This document shows positions 1 through 13,131 of a stretch of 64,000 nt of DNA, piece by piece; positions within the stretch are counted from its first letter, which is position 1; each line of letters opens with the position of its first letter. Where the stretch lies: NCBI GenBank assembly GCA_947034895.1, contig OX344763.1, positions 67,227,093-67,291,092 of the forward strand. The letters are read 5' to 3'. The stretch comes from Rhytidiadelphus loreus (Eukaryota; Streptophyta; Bryopsida; Hypnales; Hylocomiaceae). The notes below the pieces were generated by a model that did not search any database, was not told the DNA's origin, and was given only the letters and a program-made list of their open reading frames with translations. The position numbers were made by a program, and so were the translations under genes.

Positions 1-1970
1 AAAGGAACACAACACAAACAACTGCACAAGATTAATAGTAAAAAAAATAATGACCGTAATTTACTAGAACTATGACTTTGCTTTTGTAGTTACAGACCAC
101 AATTGGACTTATGTTTTGGCCTCAACTTCTGGCGTACATGCAGAACAAAATTGAATCAGTCGACAGTGGAACTACAAAACCTACGTGAAAGCGACAACTT
201 AGCGTGACTGGCAGTTTAGAATCAACGTACGTCTTCTCCAATGCAGACAGCGAGCGACTACGTACTTGCTAGAATGAGCAGGCACTGAGAAATTGAACGA
301 GCAGTAGTGAAAGATAGAAGTGCATGGACAATAAGCTTTGATCAACTAACAAACAATACACTAGAGAAAACATGAATTAACTCAGACATGAGTTATCTTG
401 AAGCGCTTGTGTTTATATAGAAGGTCTTTCACAGAGATGGTCGGCCCTACCTTCCAACGAATTGGACGTCCAATGGAACATCAACGGACTCTCTTTCCTG
501 GACAATTGTTTATCCAAGTTTAAATCCCAATCCTACAGCAACTGAGGTGAATGTCCCCTGTCGCATGTACCCTAAGCCCGTGACACCAAAACACCTAAAC
601 CTGTACTTCGTTGAGGCATATATTTCCTGTTGCGCACGCCATAGCCAAGTTTGGAGAACAACAGCGCCTACTGCCTTTGTAGTTGCAACTGAGATTATGA
701 ACCCCTACGGACCCTGAATTAAGCCCACATGAGTCACCAAAGTGCATTCAAGACTCTCCGAGATCTGGAAAGTTCAGGATTCACCTTCTTGAACTGTGCA
801 TGGTAGAGTGCGGCCGCTTGTGTAGGCTCTTCAATTCCTTGTCCTTCTTGGTCGAGCCCCTGCAATCACGTTCTCCTTCGTCGCCATCTCCAAGCCAAAT
901 AATTCTCCTTCATCTATGGTATTGAAGGTACCTGAGCTTCGGCAACGATCTGGAGGAGGAAATTCTTGAAGTCCAGGACCGTAGACTGTGTCACCAAACC
1001 GTCTAGCTGAACTTCCACAGGTGAGAGTTCATTGCAACTGTAAATCCTAGGAAAATTTGGTCTGGGCTTGCGCACAACCATGGCTACTTTGCGATGGATC
1101 CAGGTCAATAAGAGACGTTGTTGCTAAGAGACGTGTTTTGCACCAGTCTACATGAAACTTTAGGTTTTTCTAAAAATTCCGTCCACTGCAACAGACAGAC
1201 ACGTGTACCACGGGTGTTGGGCAAAGCTAATCACTAGAAATTCCTTTCGCCATTGTGCACGGAGGTGCCTAGTGATGTTAAAGTTGATAGGAGCATATTC
1301 AATCTGACGTTGAGAAATCCATTACGAATTTGAAATAATCAGACAAGAAAAAGTAACTACAAAGTTTGCTCGAAATAGGAATTCTGTGGTACATCTTGGC
1401 TAGACTCATAGATGACAAATTCGAATTCAAGAAATTACGGGGTTTAACACTTTATGAAACTAAACCCTAGCAATAATGCAGATCGAGGAACCAAGTTAGG
1501 GACGGGAGGTCACTTGCATTGAAGGAGTTCCTCTTGCTGTATTAAAGGAGAAACACTCCAAATCACTGATCTTGTCCCTTCCGTGAAATTGTGAAATCGG
1601 TCACTTTTTTTTAGCAATAGAATGGATTGTGAAGCACGGAAAACTATGCTTGTACAGTGCCGACAGTACACATGCCATTGGAAGTGCGAAAATGGATCTT
1701 TCTGGATTCTCACAACTGAACAACCAATAATTCTAACTATCTCTCCCGTGACATTTGCATAGAATTGTATTGAAATTCGCTCCATGTACTGTGCTGGTTT
1801 TAGTGCTCTCAGTCAATCATCGAAATCAAAAACAATGCTTCCCATGTCTTAGGGCAAGGAAGTACTGACAACATTGGAAAAAATTGTGATGGCTAAGATT
1901 CTAGCTCACTTCAATGAGGCAACCCACCCTGTCCTTTGCGAAGTGGACTCATATGTCGACTATTGATAAG
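1..1970. other. Unassigned sequence, no supported gene
   Basis: Only short, unsupported reading frames are present (for example 914-1108 and 1510-1785, both minus), with no recognisable domain. I see no RNA gene, repeat array or element terminus here. Confidence 0.5.
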
Positions 1971-1975
1971 AATAA

Positions 1976-3774
1976 TCAGGAAGCAGAGAGTTCGATTAAG
2001 CTAATGAACAGTAACGCCGTGGACGATCTAGACTGAAAAAGGCTAATCAAATATTTAGGCAAGGACCGTGCCTTGTACCTTAATGTCCAAAAACTTATAA
2101 AATCAGGAAATTCACGTAAAAAAAAATGGGGAAACATGTGGTGCAAGTTGCAATTCTTCCTAAACTCACAAATCCAAAAAAATATGCTATTGGTGGTCAC
2201 TTGGAATGACCTTGTACGTAAAATCAAATATTCAGGCAAGGACCATGCCCTGTACTTTAATGTCCAAAAGAATATAGTCATGAAAATCAAGTAATGAAAA
2301 ATGGAAAAACACATGGTGTAAGTTGCAATTCTTCCTAAACTCATGAATCCAAAAAATATGCTATTGGTAGTCACTTAGAATGCCCTTGTACGTGAAAATT
2401 AATCAAATATTTGGGCAAGGACCAAAGCCTGTACTTTAATATCCAAAAAAATATAAAGTCATGAAATTCACGTAAAAAAAAATGAGGAAACATGTGGTGC
2501 AAGTTGCAATTCTTCCTAAACTCACGAATCCAAAAAAATATGCTATTGGTAGTCACTTAGAATGCCCTTGTACGTGAAAATTAATCAAATATTTGGGCAA
2601 GGACCAAAGCCTGTACTTTAATATCCAAAAAAATATAAAGTAATGAAATTCACGTAAAAAAAAATGAGGAAACATGTGGTGCAAGTTGCAATTCTTCCTA
2701 AACTCACGAATCCAAAAAAATATGCTATTGGTGGTCACTTGGATGACCTTGTACGTGAAAATTAATCAAATATTTGGGCAAGGACCGAAGCCTGTACTTT
2801 AATGTCCAAAAAAATATAAAGTAATGAAATTCACGTAAAAAAAAATGAGGAAACATGTGGTGCAAGTTGCAATTCTTCCTAAACTCACGAATCCAAAAAA
2901 ATATTCTATTTGTGGTCACTTGAAATGACCTGGTACGTGAAAATTAATCAAATATTTGGACAAGGACCGTGCCCTATACTTTAATGCCCACAAAATTATA
3001 AAGTCATGAAATTAACATAAATAAAATGGGGAAACGTGGTGCAAGTTGCAATTCTTCCTAAACTCACGAATCCAAAAAAATATGCTATTGGTGGTCACTT
3101 GGAATGACCTTGTACGTGAAAATTAATCAAATATTTGGGCAAGGACCGTGCCCTGTACTTTAATGCCCACAAAATTATAAAGTCATGAAATTAACATAAA
3201 TAAAATGGGGAAACGTGGTGCAAGTTGCAATTCTTCCTAAACTCATGAATCCAAAAAAATATGCTATTGGTGGTCACTTGGAATGACCTTGTACGTGAAA
3301 ATTAATCAAATATTTGGGCAAGGACCGTGCCCTGTACTTTAATGCCCACAAAATTATAAAGTCATGAAATTAACATAAATAAAATGGAGAAACGTGGTGC
3401 AAGTTGCAATTCTTCCTAAACTCACGAATCCAAAAAAATATGCTATTGGTGGTCACTGGAATGACCTTGTACGTGAAAATTAATCAAATATTTGGGCAAG
3501 GACCGAAGCCTGTACTTTAATGCCCACAAAATTATAAAGTCATGAAATTCAATTAAAAAAGAATGGAGAAACATGTGGTGCAAGTTGCAATTCTTCCTAA
3601 ACTCACCAATCCAAAAGAATATGCTATTGGTGGTCACTTGGAATGCCCCTGTACGTGAAATCAAATATTTGGGCAAGGATGGTGCCCTGTACTTTAATGT
3701 CCAAAAAAATATAAAGTCATAAAATTCACTTAAAAGAATGGGGAAATACATGGTGCAAGTTGCAATTCTTCCTA
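1976..3774. repeat. 182-bp tandem satellite, left block
   Basis: About ten head-to-tail copies of a roughly 182-bp AT-rich monomer, recognisable by the recurring words GGTCACTTGGAATGACC, CAAATATTTGGGCAAGGACC and TGCAAGTTGCAATTCTTCC. Copies differ by point changes and small indels. Reading frames on the minus strand that repeat with the same period are by-products of the array. The monomer is clearly homologous to the 177-bp satellite inside element I at 24.6-25.8 kb, so the array is probably derived from the spacer of these transposons or was captured by them. Confidence 0.93.
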
Positions 3775-4156
3775 AACACCACATTCATTAAAATGAGAGT
3801 TTTCCACCAAAATGAGAGTTTTCCAATGTAATTTTAAAGGAAAAACAACCTGAAATAAAAAAGTTTTAAGTCAATTTGATGAAAGGTTTTATGTCAATTT
3901 AGCTTGAATCGAGTTAAATTGACATAAAACCTTTAAGAATTGACCTAAAATTGAAACGTTTTATGTCAATTTAACTCGATTCAAGCTAAATTGACATAAA
4001 TCCTTTTAGAATCAACCTTAAATTAAAAGGTTTTGTGTCTATTCAGCTCGATTTGAGTTGAAAACTCTCATTTTAATGGAAATTGGTGGTTTAGGTCGAG
4101 ATCGGGAAGGTTATTTTCATAGGTTCCAATTCTCCCATTTTAATGAATATGGTGTT
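3775..4156. mobile_element. MITE-1, 382-bp non-autonomous element with family TIRs
   Basis: The left end reads AACACCACATTCATTAAAAT and the right end is its near-perfect inverse (ending GAATATGGTGTT), flanked by CTA on both sides (3772-3774, 4157-4159). It interrupts a satellite monomer: the flanks rejoin to the uninterrupted monomer sequence. It has no coding capacity. The inside contains AT-rich inverted repeats and three copies of palindromes resembling AGCTCGANTCGAGCT (around 3905, 3970 and 4045), the site type of element I, so it is probably mobilised by the element I transposase. Confidence 0.88.
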
Positions 4157-4159
4157 CTA

Positions 4160-4640
4160 AACCCACGAATCCAAAAAAATATGCTATTGGTGGTCAATGG
4201 GAATGACCCTGTACGTAAAAATTAATCAAATATTTGGGCAAGGACCAAAGCCTGAACTTTAAAGTCCACAAAATTATAAAGTCATGAAATTCACTTAAAA
4301 AAACTGGGGAAACACGTGGAGCAAGTTGCAATTCTTCCTAAACTCACAAATCCAAAAAAATATGCTATTGGTGGTCACTTGGAATGACCTTGTACGTGAA
4401 AATTAATCAAATATTTGGGCGAGGACCAAAGCCTGTACTTAAATGTCCACAAAATTATAAAGTCATGATATTCACGTAAAAAAGAATGGGGAAACATGTG
4501 GTGCAAGTTGCAATTCTTCCTAAACTCACGAATCCAAAAAAATATGCTATTGGTGGTCACTTGGAATGACCTTGTACCTGAAATCAAATATGTGGGCAAC
4601 GACCATGCCCTGTAATGTAATGCCCTGTAATGTAATGCCA
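4160..4640. repeat. 182-bp satellite, right block
   Basis: Continuation of the satellite after MITE-1, about 2.5 monomers. It ends at a short duplication (TGCCCTGTAATGTAA twice, near 4607-4638) exactly where homology to the transposase remnant begins, so this is a rearrangement junction that removed the rest of the transposase of element A. Confidence 0.85.
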
Positions 4641-5634
4641 CTAGAGGAAATTGGTGGCAAATTCAGTGCGACATTGGCATCATTGATTTTTGGCAATTGG
4701 TCGCTCCAACGCCACGACGAAGGCAAAACCATTGTTGGGACCTTCTCTCCAGATTCAAGAGTTCTTGATTTGTGAGGCATTAATTCAGCTTCACCTACTA
4801 CCAAGTTCCGAAGTGTTGCAATGGCTTGCACAGTTTGTGTGCGTGGCTTCTTCAACCCCATATTTCCATGCGCCTCTGCAACCTTCCCCTCTTTCGCCAT
4901 GCGCTTGAACCTATAGAAAGTAGCTTTTGAAATCCCATGAATGGTCCACTAGGCAGTGAGACAGACTTTGATGTTTTTCAATGTTATCCATTCCTTTCCG
5001 GCAAGGTCCTTGTGCACCTGCCTATGTGCCTCAAGAAGGCAAAGCTTGCGGACGTACACGCCACCTTTCACATGAAGTTGATAACGTATGGCTTCAATTT
5101 CGTGACGTGGGAAATGTTGCGTACAGTTGCTTTGGCAACATGGTTTTGTGGACTCTTCAATAATTGCCTGCTGAGTGAAAAGAGATTCCCTTTTTGGAGG
5201 CTGTTCTGGATCCAATTTTTGAAGAGAAGTTTCATACGAACTCCAACTCAAACGCGGCGGTTTAAGGCATTTACGGCGGTATTGTAAATATGTGTCTGGT
5301 CATGGTCATAAAGACTAACACCATTCAAAAACACTTGTTTAATGTGCCATGAAACCATAGACCACATTCTACGTACAGGGACTTCGGCCTCGCATAAAGA
5401 CTCTGCAATTTGCACAGCAACGCGGTTGTCACCCAAAGGCTCCCCATCAAAGTCAATTACAAGATCCACGTCTACACTTTGGCACACTGCTTTTGCAACA
5501 TCATCTCCTACCTCATTTCTGAGAACTACTCCTCTAGTAATCCAAGATTGTCGAGGTAACCCGTTGCAATGAACAACACCAGCCGGTAATATAGGCACCG
5601 GAACCGCAAAATCATCAAGCCCATGAATATCCAT
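4640..5634 (-). pseudogene. Truncated DUF7869-type transposase (element A)
   Basis: The start is taken at 5634, directly after a 3' splice site (GACGTGCAG) as in element I. Conceptual translation matches the N-terminal ~350 residues of the 945-aa protein at 27972: the N-terminal domain (LPRQSWITRGVVLRNE, a PLGDNRVAVQI stretch, a closing SW/WP segment), the cysteine motif CCQSNC with a following basic stretch, the helix-turn-helix-like GISKATFYRFKRM, then MPHKSRTLESG. At least two in-frame stops interrupt it (near 5248 and 4949), and it ends abruptly at 4640, before the presumed catalytic region. It is divergent from the I and D copies, fitting an older or separate subfamily. It is transcribed away from the operon of element A, the same divergent layout as in element I. 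Confidence 0.82.
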
Positions 5635-5784
5635 TCTGCACGTCAAGTAGATGATAAACATAAGAGGACATGAAATTCAGCTCATTGTGTAAATCCATAA
5701 ATATCATCAAATTGTCAATAAACATAATACACGCATGAGTTATGGTCGACACGACAATATCACCAATTTCTATTGAAACCAAGC

Positions 5785-6345
5785 TTTACTATAAGAGAAG
5801 AATAATCGTCGAGTCGAAGAAACCCCACAATAATAGGGTAATATCAATGCAATAAAATTGATGAATAGGGAATCGTCGATTCGAGGATTACCCTCAAATT
5901 AATTATGACCAGAGAACATAGGCTAAAGAGTGCAATGGAATTCATGAGGATGGTATCGTCGACTCGATGATTACGCAAAAATAACCAAAGACTAGGAAAC
6001 ATCCGTCGAAGACTTCAATTGTCGACTCGACGATAACCAGACATTAATCTGGCCAGGGAACAATACATACAATAGAGTATCGATGAAAAAAACCATGATA
6101 ATGATAACATCCACAATTCAAGAATGAAGCCTATCATTGACTCGACGATAACATTCAAATTGAGCATGACAACGAATAAATCAATGAAACAGAATATTGT
6201 CGTTCTTCCAACAATGAAAATCACGACAACGATAACGTCCACACTTCATGAAAATAAACGGTATTGTCGACTCGAAGATAACACTTCCGACACTACGTGA
6301 TCATTAGGAATAAAAAAACTTATCGTCCGGTATGTATTGTCGACT
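5785..6345. promoter_or_regulatory. Palindrome cluster of element A, transposase leader
   Basis: At least seven copies of the A-type site ATCNTCGANTCGANGAT lie between the transposase start and 6345, for example GTCGACTCGACGATAAC near 6023 and TTGTCGACTCGAAGATAAC near 6265. Position matches the clusters upstream of the transposases of I (27.0-27.9 kb) and D (46.9-47.6 kb), where they fall in a 5' leader intron. Confidence 0.8.
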
Positions 6346-6359
6346 CGACACTACACTGT

Positions 6360-9300
6360 ATATTGCACTCCTATACGATCCTTCCGTATTTTCCGCCACA
6401 TTTCTCGGGATCCCAGTACCTATGCATTTAGTTCAGCTGGAACATCGACGTTACCATAAGGAAACGTAGTGAGTTCTACAAATTCACTAGTACCTTATTG
6501 CATAACTGCTGATAGGGTGTACCACGGAATCGACTAAAGTGAACCCATCCTATCTAATGCATAGAATGAAACATCATGATTGTAATTGCAAAATACTACA
6601 TGGCCGACAAGAACCTGCGATGCTAGAACTCAGTAGTTCGGGGATGGACCGTAATGTAGACAATCAGAAAACATGATGAAGAATGCAATATTGTAAGAAC
6701 CTGAAATGGGAGAATGCAGTAGCTCGAAGATGAACATGGAACGGCGCAACACGGAATTGATGGAGAGCAACATCAATACAAGAGCATCGACATGGAGAAA
6801 AATCTGAAAGGCGTGACTCCGTCGCAAAGGCAATTGTGCAAAATGAAGGAGTTCAACTGTGTCCGTGTACAAGGGGCGGGAAAATTTGAACGCGAATTTT
6901 CCAGAATTCAAAATATGTTGACTTCGAATGCGGAAAATCCGTTGCATTCATCATTTTCTTAACATTACTGAAGATTCTCCGCTCACATTCGGATGCACTT
7001 TTCTAAAGCTGGGTCTAGTGCGTAAAAGATGCAACAAAATTTTGTCCATTTACAGTTGTTGGATATTTTCAATCTAGTTGCAGGGACTACACTTTCGAAT
7101 CATCACATCCACTTGCCGCTATCTTTAGTGTAACGTTCTAAGCCATACTTTTTTGGAATCGCCCCGATGGCATGTTCAACCACCGCGTGAACTATTTTGG
7201 GGTTTGGGGCATTTAAGACTGTAGGTTTAGGGTTTATGACTTCTTTTCTTTCTTTTTTGAACAAATTGGAAACTCATTGCATTCAAAAAACCGGCCAAAC
7301 GGAAAGGTTGAACAAATGAAGTTAAAATGAATTAGGGTTTAGGGTTTTAAAATGTGTCATTTTTTGGTGTGGGCTAGAACATGCTAGAGGTTCTTTTACG
7401 ACAAGATGGATTTTTTACAGTGGAAGGGCCAACAATTTCCTGATGTCAAAAATCTTTACAAGAAATTCTTTCTTATGCATAGTTAAAAGAACTTCAGAAA
7501 TTACATCTATTCCTCATATTTTTCCAAATGGTTTTACAATACAATAGTAGTAGAATGTAGGGCAATTATTTAATTTTCACTAAATTTTTGATCTCTTATG
7601 TTACTCAATGTATTTGTAGATGACTTTAAGAAAACAAAATTCTTAATCTTCCATCACTACAATCTTTAATTTTTCTAGACTTAGATTATGTGCAAATAAA
7701 TACTAATTTAAGTTTTCTTATTTTGTATGTTAAAATATTATTTTCTAATGTACAATTTCAAAAATGAATAAGTAAATTCCTATTTCAAAATATATAAATG
7801 AAGAATGATTTATTCTCTTCAATTTAAAGATAAGTAAAAAGATAAATATAATGCCATAATTGTAATAGGTATGGACAAGAATACATATGCATAAATTCTA
7901 GAAATATTTTAGAAATCATAATGAAATTTTAGAGAAGTTTTGAGTTATTGACTTAAAGAAAACAACTACCCTTTTTTTATGGACTACATAATAATTTATT
8001 TCTGCATGTTGAATAAAGATTATTTTTATTGTAACTATTTAGAAGATCCACACAAAATATATAAAACCATTATTCATGTAATAAAATAGTTAGCCTTCTT
8101 TCAATACTACAAAATTTATAAATGAATGTTTTGACATTTCTAAGTGTCATTTTTTTGAAGAGTCTTGATTATTGAACACTATTTTTATTCTATATATAAA
8201 AAAATGCATTAAAATGAGACTAGAACTTCTTACAATTCATTGAAGAAGGCCTTATAATATGCATTGATTTAATGATATTCAAATATATTCTCTTCTAGTA
8301 GCCAACATGCTAATTAAATTTCAGTAGTTCAATAAGATTTTCCACCTTCTAGTACTATTATGACAAATTTTCCACTTCTTTTCAGTAAAGAGAATTACTA
8401 CCTATCTTTTTCTATTCTAAGATAGTCCACATTGCAAATATCATCTACGTCAAAAACGCCAAGAAATCGGGGACATTTTCAACAAACTTATTACAATCGA
8501 TTAATAAATGTACTCAACATGTCCCCGTCCCCTCCACCTTGCCTTCAAATCAGGTACAAATTTGCTTTATACTATACAAATGAAGCAGACAAAACCTTCA
8601 CAAATAAGGTGAGTGAGTAGTGTACTCAAGGAAATGGAAGACATAGAATTCAGATGGCTGCAACTATGCATGCTAAAATCTTTTGCAACAAATGTTACAT
8701 TTCAATAAAATTTGTTAGATTTTCTACCACATGAGATCTAATTATTGTGGTAAAATGTTCATATCAATCCAAGCAGTTTTGAATGCTTCAGAGCAATTCA
8801 AAGATCAAAACCCAGACACGTGCAAGTAATATTCCATATTTCAAGTATTAAGCATGGAATCATGAAAAAAATGTAGAGATGGTCCAAAATATTATACGTA
8901 CAAGTTGGAAATAATTCCTACGTTACGATTTGGTAAGCAGTACACAAGAACAACTTTTTTTAAAGATCTTGGATTGAATTCAAATGTAGGAGACCCTTGG
9001 CAGTAATTTCCCAACATCCACCAATTAATCACGAAGTGAAAAAAAAAATGTAGAGGTGGTTTCAAAAGTGACACGTACAAGTTGCAAATAGCTCCCCCAC
9101 TAATTAGATTTCATAGTTTGTCCATATCCATGCATGTTTTTTGAACTTTGGAATTGAAGATTGCCGGACCGTTGCGAGTGATTTTCCATAGACAGTTATT
9201 CCTATGAAATATTAAGCATGGAATCATGAAAAAAATGTAGAGATGGTCCAAAATATTATACGTACAAGTTGGAAGCATACGTATGAAGTTGGAAATAATC

Positions 9301-11380
9301 TTGACATTTAGATTTCCTAAGCACTATACAAATTTCCCATGCGCTACTTCTTATAATTATAATTAGTAGGAGGTCTACCCACCCTATTATTTTATGAGCA
9401 TTTTGAAGATTTTATCGTAATAAGTACTATTAGAGGAAAACTTTGTAATTAAGTAGCATCTCAAATCAGTCACAACTCACTAAACGCCAGAGAATCTTAG
9501 TTTGTAATTATGTAGAAGAATTGTTTACCTATTTATCTTCCCAAACTATATATGGAAATGGAAGCCAAGGACTTCTACAAATATTAGACTTTAAATCATT
9601 CATTGTTTACCGGATTTTTTATTTTCAACAAATGATTTGCACGGTATTGTGGATTTTCTTTAATAAGCAATTTAGATCAGATATTGGCAAATATAGGTAT
9701 TTTAGAGACGGCTATATGTGGAGAATTTTGAGTGTATTTGGAGGCAGGTGGGATGAGAGGCCGGTAGAATGGGTTTTCACATTGCTCGATCTTTCCTTCT
9801 AGACTTAAAGATGTAAGTTAGTCTACCCTTAAAGCATCCTTTTAAGAGCTGGTTGCATTTGGAGGGCCACTAAACTCCTTGCAACAATTTTGGTAATTTT
9901 TTTTAAAGGAAGCCAAATGGAACCGTCATCTAATGCAAGTTGGTTGTTTCATATTTGTTAAACCTTTGTAGAATGAGTAACAAATTTTTGAAAATTGAAC
10001 ATGCGGTGGTTACTAATATAAACGACCTCCTCTTGAAATTCATAGTATTAGTATTGCTACGTTTCCAAGGACTGGTATCATTGTCCATGGCCAGTTTGTG
10101 TTGCACAATTCAAGGCACGGAAGGCAGTGATCAATTATTCTTCTACCATCGCAAAAGCATGATGAATTAAACTAGTTCACGGGATCAATGCTTGTAACCT
10201 ACACATACATACTTACATAGTTATATTGACCTTACGCTTTGATTGATTGTGACTTGAATTTAAAGTTGTTTGGCAATTGTGGGTTGTTCATATCCTGAGG
10301 AAGGAGAAGGAACATTTCCTATTTCATACATATGACGTGCAGGATTTATGGATATGGGATGTTAGGATAACTTCTTTCATACTATAGTGGACCAATTCCC
10401 GCCTGACACCAATCAAATCAACAACGTCAACCAAGATACGTGCATTTGCTCTAAAAAGAACACAGTAACTAATAATTGACGAATTTTGTTGTCTCAGGCA
10501 TTGGTATTAGGGTGTTTTTTTTTTTTTTTTTGGTGTTAGAGGGTAATTGAAAAAAAAAAATCGAGTTAAAAAAAGTTATAAAAAATGCCAAAAAAATTCG
10601 ATGAAATTGCCAAACAACTTTGAAATTTAAAAGAATATTACATGAAATCGCCTAATTGTGGATAATACCATAGTATACATGCAATAAGTGGATGAATGTT
10701 GCAATTTGGAGCACCACTAGAACATTTTATATCGCCAGTACGTCAATTCTTGAAAATTTTTAAAAACAACCCTGCTTGGCACTGTTACTAAACTTATCAA
10801 TAACAATAAGACAAGTTTTTTTTTGAATTGAAACAAACCTTTGTAGTGAACAAAATTGTCTCATATCTCTGACAACCCCAAACACGTTGAGTTAATTGAG
10901 AAGTCCCTCCCAGGGATCTAGAAAGTATAAGGTAGTATGCTCTAAAAGCGCTCTCCTTCTTCAAACCGCTTTTTTTTTGGGGTGAAAAATGGAAACCAGG
11001 TGATCTTTAAATGGACCACTGTAACAATTGAATGCACGGAGAAAAAATTATTTTTCTATTGCAAGAGCCAATCACTGCCTTTGATTTTCGCACATTTGTT
11101 TACAAACTGCAAGTGAACAGATTTTGAGAGACCTATGGTCACAAATAGGTGCCTATGCCCTGAATCTTTGAAAATTTATAAGTAATTCAAAAATACTTGG
11201 AAAAATACAAAAACACTTGTGTTAGTTTCCACATCCATTTCTCTTTCTCTGAAAAATGATCTAAAAATAATTCTGTCCACTTTAGCCTATGAAAAAGGCG
11301 AACCAGCTCTTAAATGGTCGCATTTAGAGCATATTACCTTAATACCCTCTGGGAGGATTAAAAGTGATGGCCTGGTTATA
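6360..11380. other. Long spacer between the divergent units of element A
   Basis: No supported gene in about 5 kb. Low-complexity AT-rich DNA dominates 7.4-8.6 kb. TTTAGGG-like motifs occur at 7200-7350. A segment at 10560-10770 is homologous to 24140-24360 in the spacer of element I (shared words include GAGCACCACTA and ACATTTTA next to ATCGCCA). TTTTCCGCC at about 6392 resembles an E2F site. The ORFs of 60-105 codons here have no recognisable feature. Confidence 0.5.
8845..9290. repeat. Dispersed short direct repeats
   Basis: A block of about 70 bp containing GCATGGAATCATGAAAAAAA and GGTCCAAAATATTATACGTA occurs at about 8850-8915 and 9215-9280, with a shorter, diverged copy at 9035-9090. 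No coding potential. It may be decayed satellite or two solo ends of an unknown element. Confidence 0.7.
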
Positions 11381-11389
11381 CTTGCTTGT

Positions 11390-12410
11390 AGGTATACTGG
11401 GCGGGCGGTTTGGGGGGTCCGGGTATGTGACGGGTGACAGTTTGTGACGGGTAAGTGACGGGTCCGGGTATCGACGGGTATGTGAGGGGGACGGGTGTGG
11501 GACGCAGGTGACGGAAGAACTTCAGTAGGGTTTCTTTTTCTTTTCCTGCGCAGTGGAAGAGCGGGTTAGAGCGTGAAGGTTTGCGGGTTCGGTTCACTTT
11601 TTTGTTTCTGCACAGTGGAAGAGCTTGTTGGAGTGCGAAGTTTTGCTGGTTGTTGCTTTTGTTGGAGCGCGTCGGGTTTCTGTTGGAGCGCGTCGGGTTG
11701 TTGGGGGTTGCTGCTGCGGATTTCTGCTGCAAATTGCTCCTGTGGGCTTTGCGGATTGCTGTTGTGGGATTTCCGGGTGCTGCGGCTTGTTTGTGAATTT
11801 CCTGCCACTGTAGAAAGTTACTAAATGTGGGAGTTCGCGGATTACCTCGGGAGTGCTCTTCTGCGGTTTGCGAGTGTTTGGAGATCTTGCTCATTACCTC
11901 GGGAGTTTGGCATTTTCCAGAATTCGGGAGGTCGGTAGTGGAAGCTAGGCAGTTTTGGAATTTCGGAGATCGTGGAAGTTTGGCAGTTCGGGAAGTTGGC
12001 AGTTCAGGAGTTTGGTAGTCTTCATCTTCGACTTTGATTGAGGTTTGTGTTCGACTTCTTGTTTCTGGAATTAGGGAGCTCGGCAATTCAGGAGTTTGAT
12101 TTAGGGTTACATTTCTCAAGGGTTTTGCTTTGAGCTGGTTTTCCAATTTATTCTGTAGCAATTTTGGATTCAGTTGTTCATATGTGAAGTATGGATCTGT
12201 AGCAATGTCATAGCATTGCTTAATCTCAAATCTGGTTTTTACTGCCTGAATTCTTCAATCCAGTAATGTATCTCTCTCTTTAGTTCGAGTAAGAATTGTT
12301 TTTTGTACTGATTGTAACAATGTGTATGACAATTTATTTGTAGAATCTGGAGTTACTTCGCTGAAGCTGTACCAGATTTGGGAAGAGTTTGCTTTGTTCA
12401 TCTTGAAGGT
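11390..12410 (+). promoter_or_regulatory. GC-rich promoter and first non-coding exon of element A operon
   Basis: An abrupt GC-rich island with tandem short words (GACGGGT and CCGGGTA near 11400-11500; a GGAGCGCGTCGGGT duplication near 11670-11700). It lies upstream of gene 1 in the position occupied by GC-rich islands in element I (23.4-23.95 kb, other strand) and element B (34.6-35.6 kb). A plausible 5' splice site (GAAGGTATGT) occurs at about 12408. I read it as promoter plus first exon. A 261-codon minus-strand frame across it has the composition of a by-product. Confidence 0.55.
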
Positions 12411-12599
12411 ATGTCACATTTTCCAAACTTGAATTTTTGGAATTCAGTGTAAGAGTTTGATGGTTTCACGGTTTAGGGTTTTTGACGGGGAAGGTTGTAA
12501 AAGGATGGGGAGTTGCGTTTTAGGATTTTTGTTTTTCTGAAGAAGGTCAGCTGTACAAAGAAAGTTTAGGGTTCACTTTTGCTGCAAGGGTCGAATACA

Positions 12600-13085
12600 G
12601 TAGAGGATCACTGTATCATCGACTCGAGGATTCACCAGAACAAGAGAACAGGATGAGCGTTGACAAAAGCTATATCCTCGATTCGACGATCCAGGAGATG
12701 CAAACTCCTCCTTGATGTTAAATCAGCAACCATAAAAAATATTCAAAAAAACGATACAAAAAATACATAGTGAACATAATTGAAAAAAAAAGAATAAAAA
12801 TAATTAAACACATTTTTCAATTGAAACCAAAGGACACAAATTACAATAACCATTAAAAAATTAGTCAGTACATATTGTTGAGTCGAAGATACTTAAATGC
12901 CTGTTACCATGAAGAGGTCAGTAAAGCCGAATTACACAACACCTGCTAGGTTTACACTATTTATTTCCTAAATCGTTAATTGACGATGCACATAATGTTC
13001 GTTAGGAACAACAGTCAACAATGCTTGGCAGCTAAAAATAAAATAACACCCCCGCCAACCTATCGTCGAGTCGAGGATACCTTAT
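12600..13085. promoter_or_regulatory. A-type palindromes in the leader intron of gene 1
   Basis: Four copies of the site lie between the presumed donor near 12408 and the start at 13132: ATCATCGACTCGAGGAT (12616), TATCCTCGATTCGACGATC (12671), TTGTTGAGTCGAAGATAC (12873), TATCGTCGAGTCGAGGATAC (13062). Confidence 0.8.
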
Positions 13086-13131
13086 GCTGATGGGAGACTA
13101 ATTTTGAACAATGTGTTGCAAGGGTTGAGCA

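Noticed and set aside
1976..4641. Several 60-130 codon minus-strand frames with FFWIREFRKNCNLHH words
   Set aside because: Satellite monomers read in one frame until an indel; no start or codon logic.
11376..12161. 261-codon minus-strand frame rich in Pro, Ser, Thr and Lys
   Set aside because: Lies antisense across the GC-rich leader of element A, composition follows the repeats, and no counterpart exists in I or B.
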